A stretch of DNA of 64,000 bases from Pseudomonas viridiflava (GCF_900590885.1 NZ_UUON01000007.1:25268-89267); one strand, 5' to 3'; counted from the stretch's first letter, positions 38,774 to 49,234 are shown. A program made the numbers and translations. The notes: generated from the sequence alone by a model not told the origin.

Positions 38774-39845
38774 GCTCGATCGCTACATTGGTAGCAGCGT
38801 ACTGATCGCCATCCTGGCGGTATTGGGCATCATCCTCGGGCTGGCCTCGTTGTTCGCCTTCATCGATGAAGTCGGCAACGTCAGCGACACCTACACAGTG
38901 TGGGACGTGCTGAGCTACGTGGCCCTCACCGCGCCGCGCCGGCTCTACGACATGATGCCGATGGCCGCGCTGATCGGCTGCCTGATCGGCCTGGGCAGCC
39001 TGGCCAGCAACAGCGAACTGACCATCATGCGCGCCGCCGGTGTGTCCATCGGGCGTATCGTCTGGGCGGTCATGAAGCCGATGTTGCTGCTGATGCTGTG
39101 CAGCGTGCTGATCGGCGAATACGTCGCTCCGCCGGCCGAAACCACCGCCCAGGCCAATCGCGCCCTGGCCCAGGGCTCGGGCGATGCACAAAGCTCCAAG
39201 CACGGCCTGTGGCACCGCCAGGGGGATGAGTTCATCCACATCAACGCCGTGCAACCGGGCGGCCTGCTGGTTGGCGTGACGCGCTACACGTTCGACAAGG
39301 AGCGCCACCTGCTGTCGTCGAGCTTCGCCAAACGTGCGCAGTACAGCAACGAAAAATGGCAACTGAGCGACATCACCACGACGCACTTCCGCAATGTCGG
39401 CCAGGGCACCAACGCCAGCACCGAAGTGATCAATACGCCGAGCGAAGAGTGGGATATCGCCCTCAAGCCGCAATTGCTCAATACCGTGGTGATGATCCCG
39501 GAAAGCCTGCCGATCTCCGGGCTGTGGGGTTATATCCACTACCTCAAGGACCAGGGCCTGAATAACGGCCGCTACTGGCTGGCGTTTTGGGTCAAGGTGT
39601 TGCAGCCGGTCGTCACCGCTGCACTGGTGCTGATGGCGATTTCGTTCATCTTCGGCCCGTTGCGTTCGGTCACCCTCGGCCAGCGTGTGTTTACCGGCGT
39701 GCTGGTGGGCTTTACCTTCCGCATTGCCCAGGACTTGCTGGGCCCGTCGAGCCTGGTGTTCGGTTTCTCGCCGCTGTTTGCGGTGCTGGTGCCGACCGCC
39801 ATCTGCGCCCTGGCCGGGTTCTGGCTGTTGCGCCGAGCCGGTTGA
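38766..39845 (+). CDS. lptG: LPS export permease LptG
   Basis: LptG is the partner of LptF, with 359 residues, six helices and a periplasmic jellyroll. It begins at GTG 38766 as MAKLDRYIGSSVLIAILAV, with AAGGAG 7 bases upstream. The first helix is 12-32, followed by the conserved YDMMPMAALIGCLIGLGSLA coupling-helix region. The C-terminal helices contain GPLRSVTLGQRVFTGVLVGF. The two genes are translationally coupled. A strong terminator follows 18 bp after the stop. Confidence 0.94.
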
Positions 39846-39862
39846 TATCGCGCTTATGCACA

Positions 39863-39897
39863 AAAAATGCCCCGCTCATATGAGTGGGGCATTTTTG
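39863..39897 (+). terminator. Rho-independent terminator of lptFG
   Basis: AAAAATGCCCCGCTCA and TGAGTGGGGCATTTTT pair over 16 positions (one G-T pair) around a TA centre, followed by TTG. It separates lptG from lepA. Confidence 0.9.
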
Positions 39898-39996
39898 TTC
39901 TGGTCAGCAAAGATGACGTCTGGCCTGAGCATCAGGTACAATTCCCGGCTATTTTTCAGCGGGCAATCTGCCTGCAGCCTTTTTGAGTGTTGATCC

Positions 39997-41796
39997 GTGA
40001 GTGATTTGAGTCATATCCGCAATTTCTCCATCATCGCCCACATTGACCATGGTAAGTCGACGCTGGCCGATCGATTCATCCAGATGTGCGGCGGCCTTGC
40101 CGAGCGTGAAATGGAAGCCCAGGTACTGGATTCCATGGACCTCGAACGCGAGCGCGGGATCACCATCAAGGCCCACAGCGTTACCCTGTACTACACCGCC
40201 AAAGACGGTATCAAGTACCAGCTCAACTTCATCGACACCCCCGGCCACGTTGACTTCACCTACGAAGTCAGCCGCTCGCTGGCGGCCTGTGAAGGTGCTC
40301 TGCTGGTAGTGGACGCGGGCCAGGGCGTAGAAGCCCAATCCGTGGCCAACTGCTACACCGCGATCGAGCAGGGCCTGGAGGTCATGCCGGTACTGAACAA
40401 GATCGACCTGCCACAGGCCGATCCGGACCGCGTAAAGGAAGAAATCGAAAAAATCATCGGCATTGACGCCACCGACGCCGTCGAGTGCAGCGCCAAGACC
40501 GGCCTGGGCGTCGACGAAGTGCTCGAGCGCCTGGTGAAAACCATTCCTGCGCCGACCGGCAACTACGAAGATCCGCTGCAAGCGTTGATCATCGACTCCT
40601 GGTTCGACAACTACCTGGGCGTTGTTTCCCTGGTACGTGTGCGCCATGGCCGGGTGAAGAAGGGCGACAAGATCCTGGTCAAATCCACCGGCAAGATCCA
40701 CCTGGTGGACAGCGTCGGTGTGTTCAACCCGAAACACACTGCCACCACCGACCTCAAGGCCGGTGAAGTGGGCTTCATCATCGCCGGCATCAAGGACATT
40801 CACGGTGCACCGGTCGGTGACACCCTGACCCTGAGCTCGACCCCTGATGTAGACGTGCTGCCGGGCTTCAAACGCATCCAGCCGCAGGTTTACGCCGGCC
40901 TGTTCCCGGTCAGCTCCGACGACTTCGAAGATTTTCGCGAAGCGCTGCAGAAGCTGACCCTCAACGACTCGTCGTTGCAGTACACCCCGGAAAGCTCCGA
41001 TGCCCTGGGCTTCGGCTTCCGCTGCGGGTTCCTGGGCATGCTGCACATGGAGATCATCCAGGAGCGCCTCGAGCGCGAATACGACCTGGACCTGATCACC
41101 ACCGCGCCAACAGTTATTTTCGAATTGTTGCTGAAAACCGGTGAAACGATTTACGTCGACAACCCGTCCAAGCTTCCAGACCTGTCCTCCATCGAAGACA
41201 TGCGCGAGCCGATCGTGCGGGCCAATATCCTGGTACCGCAGGAACACCTGGGCAACGTCATTACCCTGTGTATCGAAAAACGTGGCGTGCAGCACGACAT
41301 GTTGTTCCTCGGTACCCAGGTGCAAGTGACCTACGATTTGCCGATGAACGAAGTGGTCCTGGACTTCTTCGACCGTCTCAAATCCACCAGCCGCGGCTAT
41401 GCTTCGCTGGATTACCATTTCGATCGTTACCAATCGGCTAATCTGGTGAAACTGGATGTGCTGATCAACGGCGACAAGGTCGATGCCCTGGCACTCATCG
41501 TGCACAAGGACAACGCGCACTACAAAGGTCGCCAGCTGACCGAGAAGATGAAAGAACTGATTCCGCGCCAGATGTTCGACGTCGCGATCCAGGCCGCCAT
41601 CGGCGGGCAGATCATTGCGCGAACCTCCGTCAAGGCTCTCAGAAAGAACGTACTGGCCAAATGCTACGGCGGTGACGTAAGCCGTAAGCGCAAGCTGCTT
41701 GAGAAGCAAAAGGCCGGTAAAAAACGCATGAAGCAAGTGGGCAACGTGGAAATTCCACAAGAAGCCTTCCTTGCGGTGCTCAGGTTGGATAGTTAG
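39997..41796 (+). CDS. lepA: Elongation factor 4 (LepA)
   Basis: LepA is a ribosome-dependent GTPase related to EF-G that acts in back-translocation or in initiation and ribosome assembly. The protein of 599 residues begins at GTG ([20 protein letters not shown]). The GTPase motifs are [17 protein letters not shown] and NKIDLP, followed by domains II, III and V and the LepA-specific C-terminal domain ending [17 protein letters not shown]. It is the first gene of the lepA-lepB-rnc-era-recO-pdxJ block, 5 bp ahead of lepB. Confidence 0.97.
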   Translation: MSDLSHIRNFSIIAHIDHGKSTLADRFIQMCGGLAEREMEAQVLDSMDLERERGITIKAHSVTLYYTAKDGIKYQLNFIDTPGHVDFTYEVSRSLAACEGALLVVDAGQGVEAQSVANCYTAIEQGLEVMPVLNKIDLPQADPDRVKEEIEKIIGIDATDAVECSAKTGLGVDEVLERLVKTIPAPTGNYEDPLQALIIDSWFDNYLGVVSLVRVRHGRVKKGDKILVKSTGKIHLVDSVGVFNPKHTATTDLKAGEVGFIIAGIKDIHGAPVGDTLTLSSTPDVDVLPGFKRIQPQVYAGLFPVSSDDFEDFREALQKLTLNDSSLQYTPESSDALGFGFRCGFLGMLHMEIIQERLEREYDLDLITTAPTVIFELLLKTGETIYVDNPSKLPDLSSIEDMREPIVRANILVPQEHLGNVITLCIEKRGVQHDMLFLGTQVQVTYDLPMNEVVLDFFDRLKSTSRGYASLDYHFDRYQSANLVKLDVLINGDKVDALALIVHKDNAHYKGRQLTEKMKELIPRQMFDVAIQAAIGGQIIARTSVKALRKNVLAKCYGGDVSRKRKLLEKQKAGKKRMKQVGNVEIPQEAFLAVLRLDS

Positions 41797-41801
41797 GTCC
41801 T

Positions 41802-42656
41802 ATGTCGCTAAATTTCCCGCTGTTGCTGGTCATCGCCGTTGCCGTTTGCGGTCTCCTGGCGTTGCTCGATCTGGTGTTCTTCGCCCCGCGTCGGCGGGCG
41901 GCTATCGCGTCCTATCAGGGCAGCGTCAGCCAGCCCGATGGCGTGGTGATCGAGAAGCTGAACAAAGAGCCTTTGCTGGTTGAATACGGCAAGTCGTTCT
42001 TCCCGGTGTTGTTCATCGTGCTGGTGCTGCGTTCGTTCCTGGTGGAACCGTTTCAGATCCCTTCGGGCTCGATGAAACCTACCCTGGACGTGGGCGACTT
42101 CATCCTGGTGAACAAGTTTTCCTACGGGATCCGCCTGCCGGTGATCGACAAGAAAGTCATCGAGATCGGTGACCCGCAGCGCGGCGACGTGATGGTGTTC
42201 CGCTACCCGAGCGACCCGAACGTCAACTACATCAAGCGTGTGGTTGGCCTGCCGGGCGACGTGATCCGCTACACCAGCGACAAGCGCCTGTTCATCAACG
42301 GTGAGTCGGTGGCCGAGAAACTGATCGGTTCCGAACCGAACAGCCTGGGCAGCGCCGAGCTGTACCAGGAAAAACTCGGTGCGGTAGAGCACGAAATCCG
42401 CAAGGAAATGAGCCGCTACCGGGCCCAGCCTGACGGCGAATGGAAAGTGCCGGCCGGGCACTATTTCATGATGGGCGACAACCGCGACAACTCCAATGAC
42501 AGCCGCTACTGGGATGACCCCACTATCCCTAAAGAGCTGCTGGGCATGGTTCCCGACCAGAATATCGTCGGCAAGGCCTTTGCGGTCTGGATGAGCTGGC
42601 CGGAACCCAAACTCAGCCACCTGCCGAACTTCTCGCGGGTCGGGCTGATCAAGTAA
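41802..42656 (+). CDS. lepB: Signal peptidase I
   Basis: LepB removes Sec and Tat signal peptides at the outer face of the inner membrane. The protein has 284 residues. Two N-terminal membrane helices lie at about 4-24 and 64-82. The catalytic Ser lies in QIPSGSMKPTL, the Lys general base in NYIKRVVGLPGD, and the later box is YFMMGDNRDNSNDSRYWD. It lies 5 bp after lepA. A GC-rich hairpin follows before rnc. Confidence 0.97.
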   Translation: MSLNFPLLLVIAVAVCGLLALLDLVFFAPRRRAAIASYQGSVSQPDGVVIEKLNKEPLLVEYGKSFFPVLFIVLVLRSFLVEPFQIPSGSMKPTLDVGDFILVNKFSYGIRLPVIDKKVIEIGDPQRGDVMVFRYPSDPNVNYIKRVVGLPGDVIRYTSDKRLFINGESVAEKLIGSEPNSLGSAELYQEKLGAVEHEIRKEMSRYRAQPDGEWKVPAGHYFMMGDNRDNSNDSRYWDDPTIPKELLGMVPDQNIVGKAFAVWMSWPEPKLSHLPNFSRVGLIK

Positions 42657-42662
42657 TACAAG

Positions 42663-42684
42663 CGGCGCTGTTCACACAGCGCCG
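42663..42684 (+). other. Hairpin in the lepB-rnc gap
   Basis: CGGCGCTG and CAGCGCCG form an 8-bp perfect stem with a TTCACA loop, followed by AATGCTTTT. It could be a weak terminator for lepB or part of the rnc leader. In E. coli the rnc leader is cut by RNase III itself; whether this stem plays that role is unknown. Confidence 0.5.
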
Positions 42685-42802
42685 AATGCTTTTCTGGGGC
42701 TCGGACAATTCCGGCTCCCTGCTGTAGTCATCAGGATTTGAATTTGAACACTGCGTCAATCGTCGATGGCCGCCGGTGCCACCAAACATATATGGGTAAA
42801 CC

Positions 42803-43492
42803 GTGAGCGTTTCTCTAAGTCGTCTCGAGCGCCAGCTCGGCTACACCTTCAAGGATCAGGAATTGATGGTCCTTGCCCTCACACACCGCAGCTTTGCAGG
42901 GCGCAATAACGAGCGCCTGGAATTCCTCGGTGACGCCATTCTCAACTTCGCCGCCGGTGAGGCGCTGTTCGAGCGCTTCCCGCAAGCACGCGAAGGCCAG
43001 CTGTCGCGCCTGCGTGCCCGCCTGGTGAAAGGCGAGACCCTGGCCGTGCTGGCCCGTGGTTTCGGCCTGGGCGAGTACCTGCGCCTGGGTTCCGGTGAAT
43101 TGAAAAGCGGCGGCTTTCGTCGCGAGTCGATCCTGGCTGATGCCCTCGAAGCGCTGATTGGTGCGATCTACCTCGATGCAGGCATGGAAACCGCCAAGGA
43201 GCGCGTTGTCGCCTGGCTGTCTTCGGAGATCGAAAGCCTCACGCTGGTCGACACCAACAAAGATCCCAAGACCCGCCTGCAGGAATACTTGCAGTCGCGC
43301 GGTTGCGAACTGCCACGCTACGAAGTGGTGGATATCCAGGGTGAACCCCATTGCCGCGTGTTCTTCGTGGAATGTGAAATCACCTTACTGAATGAAAAAA
43401 GCCGAGGTCAGGGTGTGAGCCGTCGTATTGCCGAACAGGTAGCGGCCGCTGCAGCACTGATTGCCCTGGGCGTGGAGAATGGCCATGACTGA
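42803..43492 (+). CDS. rnc: Ribonuclease III
   Basis: RNase III cuts double-stranded RNA, including the rRNA precursor. The 229-residue protein starts at GTG ([16 protein letters not shown]). It has the signature [11 protein letters not shown] with the catalytic Glu/Asp, a second acidic set in [20 protein letters not shown], and a C-terminal double-stranded RNA-binding domain from about 155 ([14 protein letters not shown]). It overlaps era by 8 bases, the usual arrangement. Confidence 0.96.
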   Translation: MSVSLSRLERQLGYTFKDQELMVLALTHRSFAGRNNERLEFLGDAILNFAAGEALFERFPQAREGQLSRLRARLVKGETLAVLARGFGLGEYLRLGSGELKSGGFRRESILADALEALIGAIYLDAGMETAKERVVAWLSSEIESLTLVDTNKDPKTRLQEYLQSRGCELPRYEVVDIQGEPHCRVFFVECEITLLNEKSRGQGVSRRIAEQVAAAAALIALGVENGHD

Positions 43493-44387
43493 TTCAACCG
43501 CAACACGCTGTGGCTATGTCGCCATCGTTGGCCGCCCGAACGTGGGCAAGTCGACGCTGCTGAACCACATCCTCGGCCAGAAGCTTGCGATCACCTCGCG
43601 CAAGCCGCAGACCACCCGCCACAACATGCTGGGCATCAAGACCGAAGGCAACGTGCAAGCGGTCTACGTCGACACCCCGGGCATGCACAAAGGCGGCGAG
43701 AAAGCCCTTAACCGCTACATGAACAAGACCGCTTCGGCGGCGTTGAAAGACGTCGACGTGGTGATCTTCGTGGTCGACCGCACCAAGTGGACCGACGAAG
43801 ACCAGATGGTTCTGGAACGCGTGCAGTACGTCACCGGCCCGTTGATCGTCGCGCTGAACAAGACCGACCGCATCGAAGACAAAGCCGAGCTGATGCCGCA
43901 CCTGACCTGGCTGCAGGAACAACTGCCGAACGCCCAGATCATGCCGATTTCGGCCCAGCACGGTCACAACCTCGAAGCCCTGGAGCGCGTGATCGCCGGC
44001 TACCTGCCGGAGAACGAGCACTTCTTCCCGGAAGACCAGATCACCGACCGCAGCAGCCGCTTCCTTGCCGCTGAACTGGTGCGCGAGAAAATCATGCGCC
44101 AGATGGGCGCCGAGCTGCCGTACCAGATCACCGTCGAAATCGAAGAGTTCAAGCAGCAGGGCAAGACCTTGCACATCCACGCGCTGATCCTCGTCGAACG
44201 TGACGGCCAGAAAAAAATCATCATTGGCGACAAGGGCGAGCGCATCAAGCGCATCGGCACCGAAGCGCGCAAGGACATGGAATTGCTCTTCGATTCCAAG
44301 ATCATGCTCAACCTGTGGGTGAAGGTTAAGGGTGGCTGGTCCGATGACGAGCGTGCACTGCGCTCCCTGGGCTACGGCGACCTGTAA
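43485..44387 (+). CDS. era: GTPase Era
   Basis: Era binds 16S rRNA near the 3' end and acts in 30S subunit maturation. The protein of 300 residues has G1 [10 protein letters not shown]3 DTPGMH, G4 NKTDR and a C-terminal KH domain ([18 protein letters not shown]). ATG 43485 was chosen over ATG 43479 because GGAG sits 7 bases before it. A REPIN separates it from recO, interrupting the usual tight block. Confidence 0.96.
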   Translation: MTDSTATRCGYVAIVGRPNVGKSTLLNHILGQKLAITSRKPQTTRHNMLGIKTEGNVQAVYVDTPGMHKGGEKALNRYMNKTASAALKDVDVVIFVVDRTKWTDEDQMVLERVQYVTGPLIVALNKTDRIEDKAELMPHLTWLQEQLPNAQIMPISAQHGHNLEALERVIAGYLPENEHFFPEDQITDRSSRFLAAELVREKIMRQMGAELPYQITVEIEEFKQQGKTLHIHALILVERDGQKKIIIGDKGERIKRIGTEARKDMELLFDSKIMLNLWVKVKGGWSDDERALRSLGYGDL

Positions 44388-44405
44388 GCACACCGCAGGG
44401 CAAAA

Positions 44406-44498
44406 AATGTGGGAGGGGGCTTGCCCCCGATAGCGGTGGGTCAGTTAATGCGTAAGTGACTGAACCACCGCCATCGGGGGCAAGCCCCCTCCCACATT
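44406..44498. repeat. REPIN between era and recO
   Basis: Two inverted REP units of the common type, with GATAGCGGTGGGTCAGT on the left and ACTGAACCACCGCCATC on the right. It is inserted in what is otherwise a compact operon, so it either lies within the mRNA as a stem or marks a transcription end. Confidence 0.9.
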
Positions 44499-44529
44499 AG
44501 GTTTGTGTTGTTTTCACGATCGAGAACCC

Positions 44530-45213
44530 ATGTCCCAACCCATCAGCCAACTCGCCTACGTCCTGCACAGCCGCGCCTATCGCGAGACCAGCGCGCTGGT
44601 CGACTTCCTCACGCCCCAGGGCCGCCTGCGTGCGGTATTGCGCAGTGCGCGGGGCAAGGCGGGCACGCTGGCGCGGCCGTTCGTGGCGCTGGACGTGGAG
44701 TTTCGCGGCAAGGGCGAGCTTAAAAACGTTGGCCGCCTGGAAAGCGTCGGCACCTCCGCCTGGCTCAATGGCGAGGCGCTGTTCAGCGGCCTCTACCTCA
44801 ATGAGTTGCTGATTCGCCTGCTGCCCGCCGAAGACCCGCACCCGGGCGTGTTCGATCACTATGCCGCCACCTTGCTGGCCCTGGCTGAAGGCCGCCCGCT
44901 GGAGCCGTTGCTGCGCGCCTTCGAATGGCGCCTGCTGGACGACCTGGGCTACGGCTTCGAATTGAGCAACGACCTGCACGGCGAACCCATCGCCGCCGAT
45001 GGCATGTACCGTCTGCAAGTCGACGCCGGCCTTGAGCGCGTGTACCTGCTGCAACCGGGCCTGTTCCAGGGCACCGAGCTGCTGGCCATGAGCGAAGCCG
45101 ACTGGACCGCCCCCGGCGCCTTGTCTGCCGCCAAGCGTTTGATGCGCCAGGCGCTGGCCGTGCACTTGGGCGGGCGGCCGCTGGTCAGTCGCGAGTTGTT
45201 TCGAAAGCCCTGA
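44530..45213 (+). CDS. recO: DNA repair protein RecO
   Basis: RecO works with RecR to load RecA on SSB-covered DNA in the RecFOR pathway. The 227-residue protein begins [20 protein letters not shown], has an N-terminal OB fold to about residue 80 and a helical C-terminal domain ([35 protein letters not shown]). The zinc cysteines of some RecO proteins are absent, as in other Pseudomonas and E. coli. Nine upstream codons from a TTG are ignored, because ATG 44530 gives the conserved N-terminus. Confidence 0.94.
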   Translation: MSQPISQLAYVLHSRAYRETSALVDFLTPQGRLRAVLRSARGKAGTLARPFVALDVEFRGKGELKNVGRLESVGTSAWLNGEALFSGLYLNELLIRLLPAEDPHPGVFDHYAATLLALAEGRPLEPLLRAFEWRLLDDLGYGFELSNDLHGEPIAADGMYRLQVDAGLERVYLLQPGLFQGTELLAMSEADWTAPGALSAAKRLMRQALAVHLGGRPLVSRELFRKP

Positions 45214-45264
45214 CATCCCCGTGTATGCTGTGCACCGATTCTTTCCCTTTTCAGGAGCGCTTCC

Positions 45265-46008
45265 GTGACCACCAGCAATCGCATTCTTCTTGGCGTCAAC
45301 ATCGACCACGTCGCCACCCTGCGCCAGGCCCGGGGCACCCGTTACCCGGACCCGGTCAAGGCCGCGCTGGACGCCGAAGAAGCGGGCGCCGACGGCATCA
45401 CCGTGCACCTGCGCGAAGACCGCCGGCACATCCAGGAGCGCGACGTGTTGCTGCTCAAGGACGTGCTGCAGACCCGCATGAACTTCGAAATGGGCGTCAC
45501 CGAAGAAATGATGCTGTTCGCCGAACGCATCCGCCCGGCGCATATCTGCCTGGTCCCGGAAACCCGCCAGGAACTCACCACCGAAGGCGGCCTCGACGTG
45601 GCCGGCCAGGAAGCGCGGATCAAGGCTGCCGTGGAGCGCCTGTCGAAGATCGGCAGTGAAGTGTCGCTGTTCATCGACGCCGACGAGCGCCAGATCGAAG
45701 CCTCGCGCCGTGTCGGTGCGCCGGCCATCGAACTGCACACCGGCCGTTATGCCGATGCCACCACGCCGACCGAAGTCGCCGAAGAGTTGCAACGCATCAT
45801 CGACGGCGTGAACTGCGGCCTGGGCGAAGGCCTGATCGTCAATGCCGGGCATGGCTTGCACTACCACAACGTCGAAGCCGTGGCGGCGATCAAAGGCATC
45901 AACGAGCTGAACATCGGCCATGCGCTGGTAGCCCATGCGCTGTTCGTCGGTTTCAAGGGGGCGGTGGCGGAGATGAAGGCGCTGATCCTGGCTGCTGCCA
46001 AGCACTAG
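45265..46008 (+). CDS. pdxJ: Pyridoxine 5'-phosphate synthase
   Basis: PdxJ condenses 1-deoxyxylulose 5-phosphate with 3-amino-2-oxopropyl phosphate to make pyridoxine 5'-phosphate, the last ring-forming step of vitamin B6 synthesis. The 247-residue TIM barrel starts at GTG with CAGGAGC before it. Conserved blocks are [53 protein letters not shown] and [12 protein letters not shown]. It is 51 bp after recO in the usual order. Confidence 0.97.
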   Translation: MTTSNRILLGVNIDHVATLRQARGTRYPDPVKAALDAEEAGADGITVHLREDRRHIQERDVLLLKDVLQTRMNFEMGVTEEMMLFAERIRPAHICLVPETRQELTTEGGLDVAGQEARIKAAVERLSKIGSEVSLFIDADERQIEASRRVGAPAIELHTGRYADATTPTEVAEELQRIIDGVNCGLGEGLIVNAGHGLHYHNVEAVAAIKGINELNIGHALVAHALFVGFKGAVAEMKALILAAAKH

Positions 46009-46037
46009 AAACACAGTCTTACAAGCACTGAAGTTCA

Positions 46038-46130
46038 AATGTGGGAGGGGGCTTGCCCCCGATGGCAGTGTGTCAGCCAACTTATCTGTAGCTGACCCAC
46101 CGCTATCGGGAGCAAGCCCCCTCCCACATT
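46038..46130. repeat. REPIN between pdxJ and the multicopper oxidase gene
   Basis: Inverted REP units as at the other copies; the left arm reads CCCCGATGGCAGTGTGTCAG and the right CTGACCCACCGCTATCGGGA, with a few differences (GGCAG, GGGAG) that show drift. Confidence 0.9.
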
Positions 46131-46247
46131 TTGATCCTCAGTGAATTCAATCCTGCGGCAATGCGAAGTCTTACTGTTTAGCCGATGCAGGTGTATCGTA
46201 TCTGCCCTTTGCAGGCCGTGTGCCTGCGGCAGATACGTGAGGTTGTT

Positions 46248-47624
46248 GTGTCCCGATCCTTTTCCCGTCGACAAATCCTGGGTGGCCTTGCCGGCCTGGC
46301 CGTAGTGGGCGTCGGTGCCGGTGGTGCCTATCGCTACTGGCTGGGGAAAGTCGCCGAGGCCGAGGCGGGGCATGACTACGAGTTGATCGCCGCGCCACTC
46401 GACGTGGAGCTGGTGCCGGGCCACAAAACCGAAGCCTGGGCGTTCGGCCCGTCGGCGCCGGGCACCGAACTGCGCGTGCGCCAGGGCGAATGGCTGCGGG
46501 TACGCTTTATCAACCACCTGCCGGTCGCCACCACCATCCACTGGCACGGCATCCGCCTGCCGCTGGAAATGGACGGCGTGCCCTACGTCTCGCAATTGCC
46601 GGTGCTGCCCGGTGAATACTTCGACTACAAATTCCGCGTGCCCGATGCCGGCAGCTACTGGTATCACCCCCATGTGAACAGCAGCGAAGAACTCGGCCGT
46701 GGCCTGGTCGGCCCGCTGATCATCGAAGAGCGCGAGCCCACCGGGTTCAAGCACGAACGCACCTTGAGCCTTAAGAGCTGGCATGTGGACGAAGAGGGCG
46801 CGTTTGTCGCCTTCAGTATCCCGCGTGAGGCGGCGCGCGGCGGCACGGCGGGGCGCCTGTCGACCATCAATGGCGTGTCCCAGGCGGTGATCGATCTGCC
46901 GGCCGGGCAAATCACCCGCGTGCGTCTGCTCAACCTCGACAACACCCTGACTTACCGCCTCAACATCCCCGACGTCGAAGCGCAGATCTACGCGCTGGAC
47001 GGCAACCCCATCGAGCCGCGCCCGTTGGGCAAGGAATACTGGCTGGGCCCGGGCATGCGTATCTGCCTGGCGATCAAGGCGCCGCCGGCCGGCGAAGAGC
47101 TGTCGATCCGCAACGGCCCGGTGCGCCTGGGCACCTTCCGCTCAGTCGCCAACACCGACGCGCCGACCGAGTGGCCGCCCGCATTGCCGGCCAACCCGAT
47201 TGCCGAGCCGGACCTGGCCAATGCCGAGAAACTCAACTTCAATTTCGAGTGGGTCGGCACCGTGTCGGTGGATAACGGCAAGCCGCCGAGCTTGTGGCAA
47301 ATCAACGGCAAGGCCTGGGACATCACCGACAAGACCTGCGCCGACCGCCCGATTGCCAAGCTGGAGAAGGGCAAGAGCTACATTTTCGAATTGAAGAACA
47401 TGACCCAGTACCAGCACCCGATCCACCTGCACGGCATGAGCTTCAAGGTGATCGCGTCGAACCGCCACAAGGTGATCCCGTATTTCACCGACACCTACCT
47501 GCTGGGCAAGAACGAACGCGCCCGCGTGGCGCTGGTGGCGGATAACCCGGGGGTGTGGATGTTCCACTGCCACGTGATCGACCACATGGAAACCGGCCTG
47601 ATGGCCGCCATCGAGGTGGCGTGA
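46248..47624 (+). CDS. Tat-exported multicopper oxidase
   Basis: The protein has 458 residues from GTG 46248 (GAGG 5 bases before). The N-terminus MSRSFSRRQILGGLAGLAVV is a twin-arginine signal. Copper motifs are complete: IHWHGIRLP, YWYHPHVNSS, HPIHLHGMSF and WMFHCHVIDHMETG. Such periplasmic oxidases take electrons from copper, iron, manganese or phenols and reduce O2 to water. It lacks the methionine-rich insert of CueO, so copper-resistance use is not obvious. Its stop overlaps tadA (ATGA). Confidence 0.88.
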   Translation: MSRSFSRRQILGGLAGLAVVGVGAGGAYRYWLGKVAEAEAGHDYELIAAPLDVELVPGHKTEAWAFGPSAPGTELRVRQGEWLRVRFINHLPVATTIHWHGIRLPLEMDGVPYVSQLPVLPGEYFDYKFRVPDAGSYWYHPHVNSSEELGRGLVGPLIIEEREPTGFKHERTLSLKSWHVDEEGAFVAFSIPREAARGGTAGRLSTINGVSQAVIDLPAGQITRVRLLNLDNTLTYRLNIPDVEAQIYALDGNPIEPRPLGKEYWLGPGMRICLAIKAPPAGEELSIRNGPVRLGTFRSVANTDAPTEWPPALPANPIAEPDLANAEKLNFNFEWVGTVSVDNGKPPSLWQINGKAWDITDKTCADRPIAKLEKGKSYIFELKNMTQYQHPIHLHGMSFKVIASNRHKVIPYFTDTYLLGKNERARVALVADNPGVWMFHCHVIDHMETGLMAAIEVA

Positions 47625-48112
47625 TGCGCCAGGTTCGCCCCGCAGCGATCATCGACCGCAGCCGCGACCAGGACTTCATGCGCGAAGCCCTGGCCCTCGC
47701 CGCCCAAGGCGCCGCCCTCGGTGAAGTACCGGTAGGCGCGGTGCTGGTGCAAAACGGTGAAATCATCGGCCGCGGCTTCAATTGCCCGATCAGCGGCAAC
47801 GACCCCAGCGCCCATGCCGAGATGGTCGCCATCCGCGCTGCCGCGCAAGCCATCAGCAACTACCGGCTGGTGGGCAGCACGCTGTATGTGACGCTGGAAC
47901 CGTGCAGCATGTGTGCGGGGTTGATCGTGCATTCGCGGGTCGCGCGGGTGGTGTATGGCGCGCTGGAGCCAAAGGCGGGGATTGTGCAGAGCCAGGGGCA
48001 GTTTTTTACCCAGGGATTTTTGAATCACCGGGTGTTGTTTGAAGGCGGGGTGCTGGCGGAGGAATGCGGTGCGGTGCTCAGTGAGTTTTTCAAGGCGCGT
48101 CGCGCACGCTAG
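47624..48112 (+). CDS. tadA: tRNA-specific adenosine deaminase
   Basis: TadA deaminates A34 to inosine in tRNA-Arg(ACG), an essential step. The 162-residue zinc enzyme has the HAE motif in SAHAEMVAIRAAAQ and PCSMCAG in TLEPCSMCAGLIVHS, plus GEVPVGAVLV. ATG 47624 is coupled to the multicopper oxidase stop. The last third of the gene uses more G/T-ending codons than the start, seen elsewhere in the window too. Confidence 0.94.
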   Translation: MRQVRPAAIIDRSRDQDFMREALALAAQGAALGEVPVGAVLVQNGEIIGRGFNCPISGNDPSAHAEMVAIRAAAQAISNYRLVGSTLYVTLEPCSMCAGLIVHSRVARVVYGALEPKAGIVQSQGQFFTQGFLNHRVLFEGGVLAEECGAVLSEFFKARRAR

Positions 48113-48211
48113 AGCGTCGCAGAAATTCGGTAACACATGCAGGCGTTACTTGTTCCCGGGTCGAGGGTAAAAAAGCCCATCGTTATTTAACTGACCAGGC
48201 GGGCCCCTCTC

Positions 48212-49219
48212 ATGCACTTCGGTAAAAAAATCGACACCGTGGAAGTTCATACCGGCGGTGAAGCCTTCAGGATTGTCACCAGCGGGTTGCCGCGCTTTCC
48301 CGGCAAGACCATCGTCGAGCGGCGCCAGTGGATCAAGGACAACCTGGACAGCGTACGCACGGCGCTGATCTTCGAGCCGCGCGGGCACGCGGACATGTAC
48401 GCCGGCTACCTGACCGAAGCGGTGTCGCCCGGGGCTGATTTCGGCATCATCTTTGTGCACAACCAAGGGTACAGCGACCATTGCGGCCATGGCGTCATTG
48501 CCTTGGCTACGGCCGCCGTAGAATTGGGCTGGGTTCAGCCCACGTCGCCTGAAACCCGTGTAGGCATTGACGCGCCGTGTGGGTTTATCGAAGCGTTTGT
48601 GCAGTGGGATGGCGAGCGTTGCGGGGCGGTGAGGTTCGTGAATGTGCCGTCGTTCATCTACCTGCGCGATGCAACGGTCGAGACGCCAAGTTTCGGTAGC
48701 GTCACCGGCGACATTGCCTATGGCGGAGCGTTTTACTTCTACACCTCGGGCGCCGCCAAAGGGCTGAGCATCGATGAGGCATCGGTCAGCACGCTCACGC
48801 AATTTGGCGATGAGGTCAAGCAGGCGGCCAATGCCAAGTACCCGGTGGTGCACCCGTTTATCCCGGAGTTGAACCATATCTACGGCACGATCATTGACGG
48901 CCCGGCGCGACACTCGGGTTCGACGCAGGCCAACTGCTGCGTGTTTGCCGATCGGCAGGTGGACCGCTCGCCCACGGGTTCGGGGACGGCCGGGCGCATT
49001 GCTCAGCTCTATTTGCGTGGGCAGTTGGCCGCCGGTGAAACGCTGGTGAATGAATCGGTCATCGGCTCCGTGTTCAGTGGGCATGTCATTGAACAGGCTG
49101 AGGTCGGCGAATTTGCGGCGGTCATTCCCGAAGTGTCGGGCAGCGCTTATATCTATGGTTTTGCCAGTTGGCTGATCGACGACCGGGACCCGCTGAGTAA
49201 CGGCTTCCTGGTGCGTTGA
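48212..49219 (+). CDS. Proline racemase superfamily, probable trans-3-hydroxy-L-proline dehydratase
   Basis: The protein is 335 residues and matches the proline racemase fold (VEVHTGGEAFRIVTSGLP). Proline racemase and 4-hydroxyproline epimerase use two cysteines. Here the first is Cys91 (GYSDHCGHG), but the second site reads DRSPTGSGT, with Thr255 in place of Cys. The Cys/Thr pair is the signature of trans-3-hydroxy-L-proline dehydratase, which makes 1-pyrroline-2-carboxylate. It stands alone; a reductase for that product is not encoded nearby. No clear ribosome site precedes the ATG. Confidence 0.78.
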   Translation: MHFGKKIDTVEVHTGGEAFRIVTSGLPRFPGKTIVERRQWIKDNLDSVRTALIFEPRGHADMYAGYLTEAVSPGADFGIIFVHNQGYSDHCGHGVIALATAAVELGWVQPTSPETRVGIDAPCGFIEAFVQWDGERCGAVRFVNVPSFIYLRDATVETPSFGSVTGDIAYGGAFYFYTSGAAKGLSIDEASVSTLTQFGDEVKQAANAKYPVVHPFIPELNHIYGTIIDGPARHSGSTQANCCVFADRQVDRSPTGSGTAGRIAQLYLRGQLAAGETLVNESVIGSVFSGHVIEQAEVGEFAAVIPEVSGSAYIYGFASWLIDDRDPLSNGFLVR

Positions 49220-49234
49220 TCTGCGTTAGGCGTG

